DNA from: an uncultured Bacilli bacterium
GTDB lineage: Bacteria > Bacillota_I > Bacilli_A > RF39 > UBA660
NCBI GenBank assembly: GCA_934096265.1
Contig: CAKOLI010000002.1
Span: 24,648 to 88,647 of the forward strand
Direction: 5' to 3'
Length of the DNA stretch: 64,000 bases
Part shown: piece after piece, positions 1 through 7,099 of the stretch
Numbering within the stretch: position 1 is the stretch's first letter
Layout: every line of letters begins with the position of its first letter
Notes under the pieces: model-generated
The model's database searches: none
What the model was told of the DNA's origin: nothing
Seen by the model: only the letters and a program-made list of their open reading frames with translations
Made by a program: the position numbers and the translations under genes

Positions 1-775
1 ATATTAAATCTCCCTCACTAGCACTCATATATTGTTCCCTAGATTTAGAACCATTAACATTAGAATCCTTATCTGTTCTAACCATTACTGCATTTGCCCA
101 CTCTTTATTACTATAATTATACCAATTATCAGTACTTGCTTTTACCCATTTAGAACCATCCCATTTAATCGGTATCATGCCATCAGCAAGTACTGGCTCA
201 TTTGCTCCAGAGTCGTCTGCTATACTTGGAGTACATGCATTTTCTTGTTGGCTTGCTTTAATAGTTAGTTTAAATAAGAAGCTTTTACCTCCCATAGATA
301 AAGGATTATCCATAGTACCATCTATCCAAATGTATAATTTATATGTAGAAATATTACCTGTAACAGGTTGACTTGTTGCAATAGTTATTACTTGTCCTTG
401 TGTTTTACCTTCAAAGTTACCACTTCCTACTAAATTAGTTTCATTATATAACTTATATTTAAAACTCTTATGTTGGAGTTCTGTAGGTAATGTAGTTAAT
501 GTTAATGTAAAATCACTACATACAGGTGTACCTATATCACTATTTTGTTTAACAGTAAACTCTTCTACTACTCCGTTTTCTTTATTATTTGTGGGATATA
601 ACTCCTTACCTACTATATCTACATTAGTATTAATGATATCTAATCCATTAACATTAAATGTAACATCTGTATTAGTAGTACTATTCCAAGTAAACCATGC
701 AGTAGTTACTCCCATAACTAACATTGTAATAGTTATTACTCCAATTATTAAGTATACTCTCTTATTATTATCCAT
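1..775 (-). CDS. Surface protein A, anchor + FGE-like domain (partial, cut by window edge)
   Basis: This is the N-terminal ~258 codons of a secreted or surface protein; the C-terminus lies outside the window. It begins MDNNKRVYLIIGVI, a short basic start and a hydrophobic segment ending in GVTTAWFTW, which resembles the signal/anchor of TasA/CalY-type proteins processed by SipW. A beta-rich domain follows (residues ~35-180, with YKLYIWIDGTMDNP), then the start of the FGE-like part (GMIPIKWDGSKWVKA, NKEWANAVMVRTDKDSN). The start is fixed by an AGAAGGAGT ribosome site and by near-identity with members B and F. It sits behind a conserved leader whose small ORF is out of frame. Its biological role is unknown. 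Confidence 0.85.
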   Translation of the reverse strand, partial: MDNNKRVYLIIGVITITMLVMGVTTAWFTWNSTTNTDVTFNVNGLDIINTNVDIVGKELYPTNNKENGVVEEFTVKQNSDIGTPVCSDFTLTLTTLPTELQHKSFKYKLYNETNLVGSGNFEGKTQGQVITIATSQPVTGNISTYKLYIWIDGTMDNPLSMGGKSFLFKLTIKASQQENACTPSIADDSGANEPVLADGMIPIKWDGSKWVKASTDNWYNYSNKEWANAVMVRTDKDSNVNGSKSREQYMSASEGDLI

Positions 776-872
776 ATATATTCTTACTCCTTCTCTATCA
801 TTAAAATTATCATATCACATTGTGACTTAAAAATGTGTAGAATTAACTAATAAGATACTACTAATTAAATAT

Positions 873-927
873 AAAAAAACTATATCAAAAAATATAACTA
901 AAATAGCTATATCTCTAATATAGATTT
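873..927 (-). terminator. Leader hairpin A, terminator-like (putative attenuator)
   Basis: In the gene direction an inner stem ATATAGCTA/TAGTTATAT (one G-U pair, TTT loop) sits inside an outer stem CTATAT/ATATAG and is followed by seven T. It lies between the small ORF and the surface gene, ~100 nt before its ATG. Equivalent pairing exists in the three other leaders although loops and some bases differ. Confidence 0.65.
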
Positions 928-963
928 ATATATTTTTGATAGTTAAAATGAGGCTTAAACCCT

Positions 964-1041
964 TTATTTATAAGGATTTGTAATTGCCCCCCCCCCTAGT
1001 AAAATAAGGGTTTTAGGACATTTTTGGTTAACATTACTCAT
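964..1041 (-). CDS. Leader small ORF A, frameshifted by G10 tract (25 aa)
   Basis: TAGGAG lies 8 nt before an ATG that opens a reading frame starting MSNVNQKCPKTLILL, followed by Gly-Gly-Gly from the G tract and stopping at AITNPYK. With one G fewer the same ORF would read QLQILINKGFKPHFNYQK and stop at 915-917, inside the hairpin, as the in-frame copies at loci C and F do. Initiation region and the first 15 codons are conserved in all four copies. Function unknown; it may be a regulatory leader peptide rather than a functional protein. Confidence 0.6.
   Translation of the reverse strand: MSNVNQKCPKTLILLGGGAITNPYK
987..996 (-). repeat. G10 homopolymer (C10 on + strand), phase-variation candidate
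   Basis: Ten consecutive C on the + strand, inside the leader small ORF. The matching tracts are 10 at locus B, 9 at locus F and absent (AGAGGA) at locus C. Such runs are prone to slipped-strand changes in length, and here length sets the reading frame. Confidence 0.85.
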
Positions 1042-1124
1042 CACTATCAACTCCTAAAATCTTATTAATTTTTATCAAAAATTTATGAATTTTTTGGTAC
1101 TTTTTATCTCTATCACATATACTA

Positions 1125-1153
1125 ATCATATCATAAAATTAATTATTAGTAAA
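1125..1153 (-). promoter_or_regulatory. Leader promoter A (extended -10)
   Basis: TTTACT (1148-1153), 17-nt spacer, TATGAT (1125-1130) preceded by TG one base upstream. The same boxes and spacing occur in all four leaders. Confidence 0.7.
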
Positions 1154-1219
1154 TACATTTTCATTCATTAAAAGTAATTCATAAATTATAATGTAAATAT
1201 ATATTTATTTCATAACATA

Positions 1220-1765
1220 TTAATTAATAAATTTACTTATCTCTATTATTAAATCAGTATCTTTTTCTACCTTTATTGTATTTATGCCTAACTTCTTAGC
1301 ACCATTAACATTATCAATATTATCATCTAAAAACAATAATTCAGAAGAACTGATATTAAATTTATTTAATACATACTCATAAAAATCCGCGTTTGGTTTT
1401 ATTTTATGTATTTCAGAGGATATAATTAAATCATCTAAATAATCTACATTAAAATACTTATAAATAAAATCCCTTACATAAGATAAATGATTAGTAGCAA
1501 TAATAATCTTTATATCATTATATTTTTCTTTTAACTTTTTAAATATATCTCTATCTTTTACTATATATAATTTATCTATCAACTCTTCAGTAACATTATT
1601 AATAGATACATCTTTAGAAACAATTTTACTTGCCAAAGACAAATAATCAGAATCATTAAGATTAGGGCCAAACATTCTTTCTAATTTATCTTCTTCACAA
1701 GTTAACACAATATCTTTCTCATTAACAAGAACACCAACTAAATCAAAGGCAATAACTCTTATCAT
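1220..1765 (-). CDS. HAD-superfamily hydrolase
   Basis: A 181-residue haloacid-dehalogenase-type protein, probably a small phosphatase. Motif I is FDLVGVLV near residue 7: the nucleophile Asp is present, while the second Asp of the usual DxD is Val, as in some HAD-IA subfamilies. Motif II is IIIATNH (~residue 88), a KIKPNADFY segment carries the motif III Lys, and FLDDNIDNV is the acidic motif IV. The start follows GAGAGGAAAATA. It lies ~20 nt after the ABC permease gene and could be co-transcribed with it. Substrate cannot be told from sequence. Confidence 0.8.
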   Translation of the reverse strand: MIRVIAFDLVGVLVNEKDIVLTCEEDKLERMFGPNLNDSDYLSLASKIVSKDVSINNVTEELIDKLYIVKDRDIFKKLKEKYNDIKIIIATNHLSYVRDFIYKYFNVDYLDDLIISSEIHKIKPNADFYEYVLNKFNISSSELLFLDDNIDNVNGAKKLGINTIKVEKDTDLIIEISKFIN

Positions 1766-1784
1766 TATTTTCCTCTCAATTAAT

Positions 1785-3086
1785 TTAATCCTTAACGGCC
1801 TTAAACATCTTCTTCCAAAGACCAGTACCAGAATAATTTAAAATACCTACTTTATATATCTTCATACCATATTTATATAATAAGAATATAAACACTAACA
1901 TTATTACAATAGCAATAATCATATCAAGTATTGTAAACTGACCAAGCACAAGCAATGCTGGTGCAAGAAGTGCAGATATAAAAGGAACAAATCCTAATAT
2001 CTTAATAATAATACTTCCATCAAAAGTCGCCGCCATAAAAGACAAATAATACGCTGCCATAGAAACAATCATAATAGGTGTTTGCAATTGTTGGTAATCT
2101 TCCATATTAGTAGTCATTGAAGCAAGAACACCCGCTAATAATGAATAAGCAAAAAACGTAATAAGCATAAGAATTAAAGTAACAGGTATCGCTCTACTTA
2201 AAGAAGCAAGAAGACCAGTAGCATCTAAACTATCTATAACAGAACTAACATAACCTCCTACTCCACCACCTATTAAACTACCTGTAGTAGTAATTCTAAT
2301 AACAGCACCTACACCTATATATAATATAAGTAAAATCCCTTGTGTAATAACAAATATATTACCCGCTAAAACCTTAGAAGCAAAATGAACAGAAGGAGAT
2401 ACATTAGAAATAATAATCTCCATACCCTTAGTAGTCTTCTCCTCATTAATCTCTGCTCCTATCATTTGTACTAAAAACATCGCTAACATAAAAAATGGAA
2501 GTATAATAAGAGGAAAAACAGTACCCATAATAAGCTCCATCATCTCATTAACATTCTTACTATCATCAAGCTTAACCCTCTCTAACATAACAGGCTCATT
2601 TACTATATTAAGCACTTCTTGTGATATATTATAATAATTTAATGCTACATCTCTCTTTAAAGCATTCAAACTACTAATAATTAACTGATATAAAGAAGTA
2701 TCTATATTCTTATTAGTAGTCATCTTAACACTAATAAACTTACTATCATCCCTATTTATCTCAAGCAATATCTTATTATCTTCTTTGACAGAATCAAGAG
2801 CCTTATCTACTCCATCAGTATAATTAACAATATTATAATTATCATTACCTAATATACTACTATTAGATATATATATATCATTAAACTTATCATACAAAGA
2901 AGCATTATCTATAACCAATATATTAGTAGTATCATTAAAATCCCCTCCAAAAAACTTAATAATACTATCTATATTCAAAAGCCCCGCTATTACTACTAAA
3001 AGTATAACATTAGCAATAACAAACCACTTAGTCTTCATCTTCTTACGTAAACTATTCTTAGTCAAATACCATAACTTAGCCTTCAT
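1785..3086 (-). CDS. ABC-2 type permease (NatB/YhaP-like)
   Basis: Membrane component of an ABC exporter. One N-terminal membrane helix (residues ~22-42) is followed by a long extracytoplasmic loop and then about five hydrophobic segments in the C-terminal half, the ABC-2 permease pattern. ATG at 3086 is chosen because GGGTGAGAAAT precedes it; a GTG 9 nt upstream is the alternative. It overlaps the ATPase gene by 11 nt, so the two are translationally coupled. The cargo (ions, drug or peptide) is unknown. Confidence 0.85.
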   Translation of the reverse strand: MKAKLWYLTKNSLRKKMKTKWFVIANVILLVVIAGLLNIDSIIKFFGGDFNDTTNILVIDNASLYDKFNDIYISNSSILGNDNYNIVNYTDGVDKALDSVKEDNKILLEINRDDSKFISVKMTTNKNIDTSLYQLIISSLNALKRDVALNYYNISQEVLNIVNEPVMLERVKLDDSKNVNEMMELIMGTVFPLIILPFFMLAMFLVQMIGAEINEEKTTKGMEIIISNVSPSVHFASKVLAGNIFVITQGILLILYIGVGAVIRITTTGSLIGGGVGGYVSSVIDSLDATGLLASLSRAIPVTLILMLITFFAYSLLAGVLASMTTNMEDYQQLQTPIMIVSMAAYYLSFMAATFDGSIIIKILGFVPFISALLAPALLVLGQFTILDMIIAIVIMLVFIFLLYKYGMKIYKVGILNYSGTGLWKKMFKAVKD

Positions 3087-3978
3087 ATTTCTCACCCACT
3101 ATACTAACAAATATATCATTCAAACTAGCATCCTCTACACTAAACTTAACTATATTATCACACTTACTAATATACTTAAAAAGAGGCTTAACATATGAAG
3201 AATCAGCAATACTAACCCTATAAGTAGAAGAAACTAACTCTACATCAAGAACACCCTCTTGCTTCTTTAAATCATCTACATCTATATCTCCACATACATT
3301 AATAATCTTCTTCCTAAAATTCTTCTTAATATCCTTCAAATTCCCACTAAGAATACTCTTCCCCTTAACTAGTATAAGTAACTTCTCACAAAACATCTCT
3401 ACATGCTCCATCCTATGAGAAGAGAAAATTATCATAGTACCATTCTTCTTCAAATCAAGAATAATCTTCTTAAACAACTCTACATTAATAGGATCTAACC
3501 CACTAAAAGGCTCATCCAATATAAGTAACTTAGGCTTATGAATAATCGCAGTAATTAACTGTATCTTTTGCTGATTACCCTTAGATAACTCCTTAATCTT
3601 CCTATTCTTATACATAGAAATACCTAACTCATCTAACAAAACATCAAGTCTTCTCTCAGCCTCACTCTCACTAAGCCCCTTAAGCACTCCATAAAACTTA
3701 ACCTGTTCTAACACTGTAAGCTTAGTAAGCAAACTTCTTTCCTCAGTAAGAAAACCTATCTCATCAGTAACAGAATAATCTATCTTCTTACCATTCAAAG
3801 TAATACTACCAGTATAATCATCAATAAGACCCATAATCATCCTAAAAGTAGTAGTCTTACCAGCACCATTCAAACCAAGCAAACCAAATATCTCTCCCTC
3901 ATCAACAGAAAAAGACAAATCATCCACTGCTTTCAACTTATCATAATATTTAGTTACATGTTCTACCTTTAACATCAT
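3076..3978 (-). CDS. ABC transporter ATP-binding protein (NatA-like)
   Basis: ATPase partner of the permease encoded next. Walker A GLNGAGKTTT (~residue 40), signature LSKGNQQ (~residue 135), Walker B LLILDEPFSGLD (~residue 155), switch His in FSSHRMEH, and a C-terminal ~80-residue region as in NatA-type exporters. The longer reading frame begins at a TTG; two adjacent ATG codons at 3978 and 3975 follow GGGTGA, and 3978 is used here, though 3975 has the better spacing. Confidence 0.9.
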   Translation of the reverse strand: MMLKVEHVTKYYDKLKAVDDLSFSVDEGEIFGLLGLNGAGKTTTFRMIMGLIDDYTGSITLNGKKIDYSVTDEIGFLTEERSLLTKLTVLEQVKFYGVLKGLSESEAERRLDVLLDELGISMYKNRKIKELSKGNQQKIQLITAIIHKPKLLILDEPFSGLDPINVELFKKIILDLKKNGTMIIFSSHRMEHVEMFCEKLLILVKGKSILSGNLKDIKKNFRKKIINVCGDIDVDDLKKQEGVLDVELVSSTYRVSIADSSYVKPLFKYISKCDNIVKFSVEDASLNDIFVSIVGEKYEG

Positions 3979-4048
3979 CAATTCACCCAAAACAATTATA
4001 TTACATTTAACAAACTAAGTCAATCAAGTCCTATACATTAAATCATAT

Positions 4049-4092
4049 AAAAATATAACTATCAAGATATAAATCCCATAGTTATATTTTTT
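4049..4092 (-). terminator. Terminator after surface gene B
   Basis: Long stem AAAAATATAACTAT/ATAGTTATATTTTT around a 16-nt loop, with T-rich flanks on both strands, so it may work in both directions. This 3' flank is unlike those of genes E and F. Confidence 0.8.
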
Positions 4093-4101
4093 ATACATAA
4101 A

Positions 4102-5880
4102 TTAGTTAGTTGTTAGGACGGAACGGAAAGACATGCGGTCCCATGCAACTCCAGTAGAACTGCCGAAGTAAAATATATCTAGCTTATCGTTATCAGATAA
4201 ACCCCCACGAGCAAAGAATGAAGCAAATACGCGAACGTCTGTCGAATAGAAATATGCTACAAAATTTTTTGTATTATCAATGCTACCATCATTCATTTCG
4301 CCTGTGGCATCTCCTAGTATTCTTCTATCGTATACAGCTGGAGCATTAGATGCATAAGCATTTAATAATCTATATGTATATGTATCTACATATTTACTTC
4401 CAAAAGGTAATGTACTTGTAGTAAATCCAGAAGATGAATACATAAGCCCTGTACCATCGCTAGTTTCCATTACTCCCATTACATGTTCAGTTGCTCCTCC
4501 TGCCATATCATATACGCCGTATACATTACCTGTTGTAGATGCTTTTGTTCCTACACTACTTGTATAGCTTGTACAAGTTGTTGTTTTACTTGTTAAATCT
4601 ATTTCACTTGCTGGTCCACATCCTGCCTTATAATATGGACTGCTACTCGCACGATATGCATTATTACCTATATCAGTAGTACCTAATCCATATTTACTTT
4701 GTTTTAAATATGCTACTGCCCCCCAATCAGTATTTTTCATCATATGTGCATCTACCCTACTTACTCCATTTGATGTTAAATAAGTATCTGTACCAAGTTT
4801 TTGTGATGTACTAAATTGAGTTGATACGTTTTGATTAACTAAAGAAATTAAATTAGATTTTATAGTAGGTGCATCTGCAGTACCACTAGTTTCAAACTTA
4901 CCTACCCAAATACCTGATAATTCATCTTCCCCAAAGGTAAACGCTGGATGCGTAAGCCATGACCCGTTTGTACTTCCAGTTGACTTAGTAGTATCTTTAC
5001 CTTCAAATTCTACTTGTATCTCTATTGGGTCCATTTTTTCAGAATTTACATTAAATAATTGATACTTATATCTTGGTATCCATACGTAATATGCTAATAT
5101 ATCATCTTCTAATACTTCACTACCTATAGGTTTAGTTACATCAGACATATAACTATCTCTTGTATCACTTGTAACCATTACGGCATTGGCCCATTTCTTA
5201 ACATCGTAGTCATACCAATCTCCTGTTTGTGTTGTTGATGCCTTAACCCATTTAGAACCATCCCACTTAATCGGTATCATTCCTTCTGCTAGAACTGGTT
5301 CACTTGCTCCAGAAGCATCAAGTAATACACTAGGAGTACATGCATTTTCCTGTTGACTAGCTTTGATAGTTAGTTTAAATAAAAAACTCTTTCCTCCCAT
5401 AGATAATGGATTATCCATAGTACCATCTATCCAGATATATAACTTATATGTAGATATATTACTTGTAATAGGTTGACTAGTTGCGATAGTTATTACTTGT
5501 CCTTGTGTTTTGCCTTCAAAGTTACCACTTCCTACTAAATTATTACCATTATATAATTTATATTTAAAACTCTTATGTTGTAGCTCAGTTGGTAATGTAG
5601 TTAATGTTAAAGTAAAATCACTACATACAGATGTACCTATATCACTGTTTTGTTTAACAGTAAACTCTTCTACTACTCCATTCTCTTTATTATTTGTAGG
5701 ATATAATTCTTTACCTACTATATCTACATTAGTATTAATGATATCTATTCCATTAACATTAAATGTAACATCTGTATTATCTGTACTATTCCAAGTAAAC
5801 CATGCAGTAGTTACTCCCATAACTAACATTGTAATAGTTATTACTCCTATTATTAAGTATACTCTCTTATTATTATCCAT
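4102..5880 (-). CDS. Surface protein B, anchor + FGE-sulfatase-like variable C-terminus
   Basis: 592-residue exported protein. Residues 1-30 form the hydrophobic anchor ending GVTTAWFTW; residues ~35-180 are a TasA-like beta domain; ~200-592 are related to the formylglycine-generating-enzyme/C-type-lectin fold, seen in GIWVGKFETSG, WGAVAYLKQSKYG, TGNVYGVYDMAGG and the terminal SFRSVLTTN. The family's NVWEW motif is altered here, so enzymatic activity is doubtful. The segment before the C-terminal FRSVL differs strongly from proteins E and F and looks more GC-rich than the rest of the gene. The leader's small ORF is in the shifted (G10) state. Confidence 0.9.
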   Translation of the reverse strand: MDNNKRVYLIIGVITITMLVMGVTTAWFTWNSTDNTDVTFNVNGIDIINTNVDIVGKELYPTNNKENGVVEEFTVKQNSDIGTSVCSDFTLTLTTLPTELQHKSFKYKLYNGNNLVGSGNFEGKTQGQVITIATSQPITSNISTYKLYIWIDGTMDNPLSMGGKSFLFKLTIKASQQENACTPSVLLDASGASEPVLAEGMIPIKWDGSKWVKASTTQTGDWYDYDVKKWANAVMVTSDTRDSYMSDVTKPIGSEVLEDDILAYYVWIPRYKYQLFNVNSEKMDPIEIQVEFEGKDTTKSTGSTNGSWLTHPAFTFGEDELSGIWVGKFETSGTADAPTIKSNLISLVNQNVSTQFSTSQKLGTDTYLTSNGVSRVDAHMMKNTDWGAVAYLKQSKYGLGTTDIGNNAYRASSSPYYKAGCGPASEIDLTSKTTTCTSYTSSVGTKASTTGNVYGVYDMAGGATEHVMGVMETSDGTGLMYSSSGFTTSTLPFGSKYVDTYTYRLLNAYASNAPAVYDRRILGDATGEMNDGSIDNTKNFVAYFYSTDVRVFASFFARGGLSDNDKLDIFYFGSSTGVAWDRMSFRSVLTTN

Positions 5881-5975
5881 ATATTTTCTTACTCCCTTTC
5901 TCTATCATTAAAATTATCATATCACATTATAACTTAAAAATGTGTAGAATTAACTAATAAGATACTATAAAATAT

Positions 5976-6031
5976 AAAAAATCTACACCAAAGAACATAG
6001 CTAAAAATAGCTATATCTCTAACATAGATTT
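5976..6031 (-). terminator. Leader hairpin B, terminator-like
   Basis: Inner stem ATAGCTA/TAGCTAT with TTTT loop, outer stem AAATCTA/TAGATTT, then a run of T. If the small ORF had nine G, its stop (6019-6021) would lie in the 5' arm. Confidence 0.7.
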
Positions 6032-6079
6032 ATATATTTTTTATAATTTCTTTGATAGTTAAAATAAGGCTTAAACCCT

Positions 6080-6157
6080 TTATTTATAAGGCTTTGTAAT
6101 TGCCCCCCCCCCTAGTAAAATAAGGGTTTTAGTAAACTTTTTATTAACTTTGCTCAT
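6080..6157 (-). CDS. Leader small ORF B, frameshifted by G10 tract (25 aa)
   Basis: AGGAG precedes an ATG starting MSKVNKKFTKTLILL, then Gly-Gly-Gly and an early stop after AITKPYK. Removing one G would continue as QLQSLINKGFKPYFNYQ to a stop inside the hairpin. Same organisation as locus A. Confidence 0.6.
   Translation of the reverse strand: MSKVNKKFTKTLILLGGGAITKPYK
6103..6112 (-). repeat. G10 homopolymer (C10 on + strand)
   Basis: Ten C on the + strand at the same place in the leader small ORF as at locus A. Locus F has nine. Confidence 0.85.
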
Positions 6158-6242
6158 CACTATCAACTCCTAAATTCTTATTAATTTTTATCTAAAATTT
6201 GTGAATTTTTTGGTACTCTCAATTCACTTATCTTATGTACTA

Positions 6243-6271
6243 ATCATACCATAAAATTAACCCATAGTAAA
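6243..6271 (-). promoter_or_regulatory. Leader promoter B (extended -10)
   Basis: TTTACT (6266-6271), 17-nt spacer, TG-G-TATGAT (TATGAT at 6243-6248). The spacer differs from the other copies while boxes and spacing are kept. Confidence 0.7.
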
Positions 6272-6284
6272 TACCTAATATTAA

Positions 6285-7040
6285 TTATTTTCTTAAAAGT
6301 CTAACATATTCCTTACTATCCATATCTCTACATACTAAAGAAGAAGCTTCCTTCAAATATTTAACATCATGACCTACATACTCACTAACCCTTTTCCTAA
6401 ACAAAGAAATAAATGATATAGCATCACTATACCTATCACTATATAATGACATAAGATTACTATCTTGCTTAACAAAATCATCAAAAAATCCATCTACTAA
6501 GAATAATACTAAAGACCTATCTATCATCATACAATTCTCTTTATATAAATTCTTAAAAGGAAAACTATACTCTTCTAATACATTTATATAATCTAAAGTA
6601 TCTATTATATAAATATTACTATTATAATAAAGAATATTATATCTAATATCATTTAACAATATATTATTAGAACTAACCTTATATACATCAGAATATACTA
6701 AAGATATAGCATTAACTATATTATCTAAATTAACCATCAGAGGATTAATCTTATGTAAATTATATGCCTTCTTATACATAGAAGTATACCCAATAACCTT
6801 ACCCTCGCATAATATAACATCATTAGGCCAAATAAACGTATTATTAATAATATTACTATACTTTAATATTCTATCCTCATTAATAAAACACTTCTCATTA
6901 TAAAAATAACTATGAAATATCTTATATACAGTATTACTATAAGTATCTAAAAAGCATTCCCCCTCAGCACCACCATCTATGTACTTAAATCTCTTACTTT
7001 TAATAAATAAATCTACTTCACTTCTACTCTTAAACTCCAT
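6285..7040 (-). CDS. Uncharacterised protein, possible degenerate kinase-like fold
   Basis: 251 residues, no clear signal peptide. The N-terminus has GGAEGECFLD followed by VYKIF, which resembles a glycine-rich loop and the Lys strand of protein-kinase-like folds; a later LLNDIRYNILYYNSNIYIIDTLDY could match the catalytic-loop/metal-binding region (D..N.L...IID). I infer a remote kinase-like or CotS-like relation but cannot confirm it. ATG at 7040 follows AAGGGGAG; an upstream ATG lacks a ribosome site. It precedes leader B and follows priA on the same strand. Confidence 0.6.
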   Translation of the reverse strand: MEFKSRSEVDLFIKSKRFKYIDGGAEGECFLDTYSNTVYKIFHSYFYNEKCFINEDRILKYSNIINNTFIWPNDVILCEGKVIGYTSMYKKAYNLHKINPLMVNLDNIVNAISLVYSDVYKVSSNNILLNDIRYNILYYNSNIYIIDTLDYINVLEEYSFPFKNLYKENCMMIDRSLVLFLVDGFFDDFVKQDSNLMSLYSDRYSDAISFISLFRKRVSEYVGHDVKYLKEASSLVCRDMDSKEYVRLLRK

Positions 7041-7099
7041 AATAACTCCCCTTAAAACATAAACTATATAATAACACATATATATATATATTGCAAATA

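Larger units (their letters stand above)
779..1153 (-). repeat. Family leader, copy A (~375 nt)
   Basis: Non-coding leader shared with three other loci (5881-6271, 10733-11121, 59643-60032). In the gene direction it holds a promoter, a small ORF with a G tract, a terminator-like hairpin, and a second extended -10 (TGATATGAT, TATGAT at 809-814) about 30 nt upstream of the surface gene. Together with the promoter this accounts for most of the gap 776-1219. Confidence 0.9.
5881..6271 (-). repeat. Family leader, copy B (~390 nt)
   Basis: Second copy of the leader, closely matching copies A, C and F over promoter, small ORF, hairpin and ribosome site. It fills the intergenic stretch between surface gene B and the kinase-like gene; I see nothing else in that gap. 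Confidence 0.9.

Noticed and set aside
987..996. G runs as plain assembly artefacts
   Set aside because: Not fully excluded, but three loci have runs of 9-10 and the fourth shows a different sequence at the same place, and the surrounding ORF is conserved; raw reads would decide.
5510..5911. Plus-strand ORFs opposite the surface genes (also at 591-830 and 59284-59790)
   Set aside because: They mirror the conserved anchor module on the minus strand, have no ribosome sites, and recur only because the anchor recurs.
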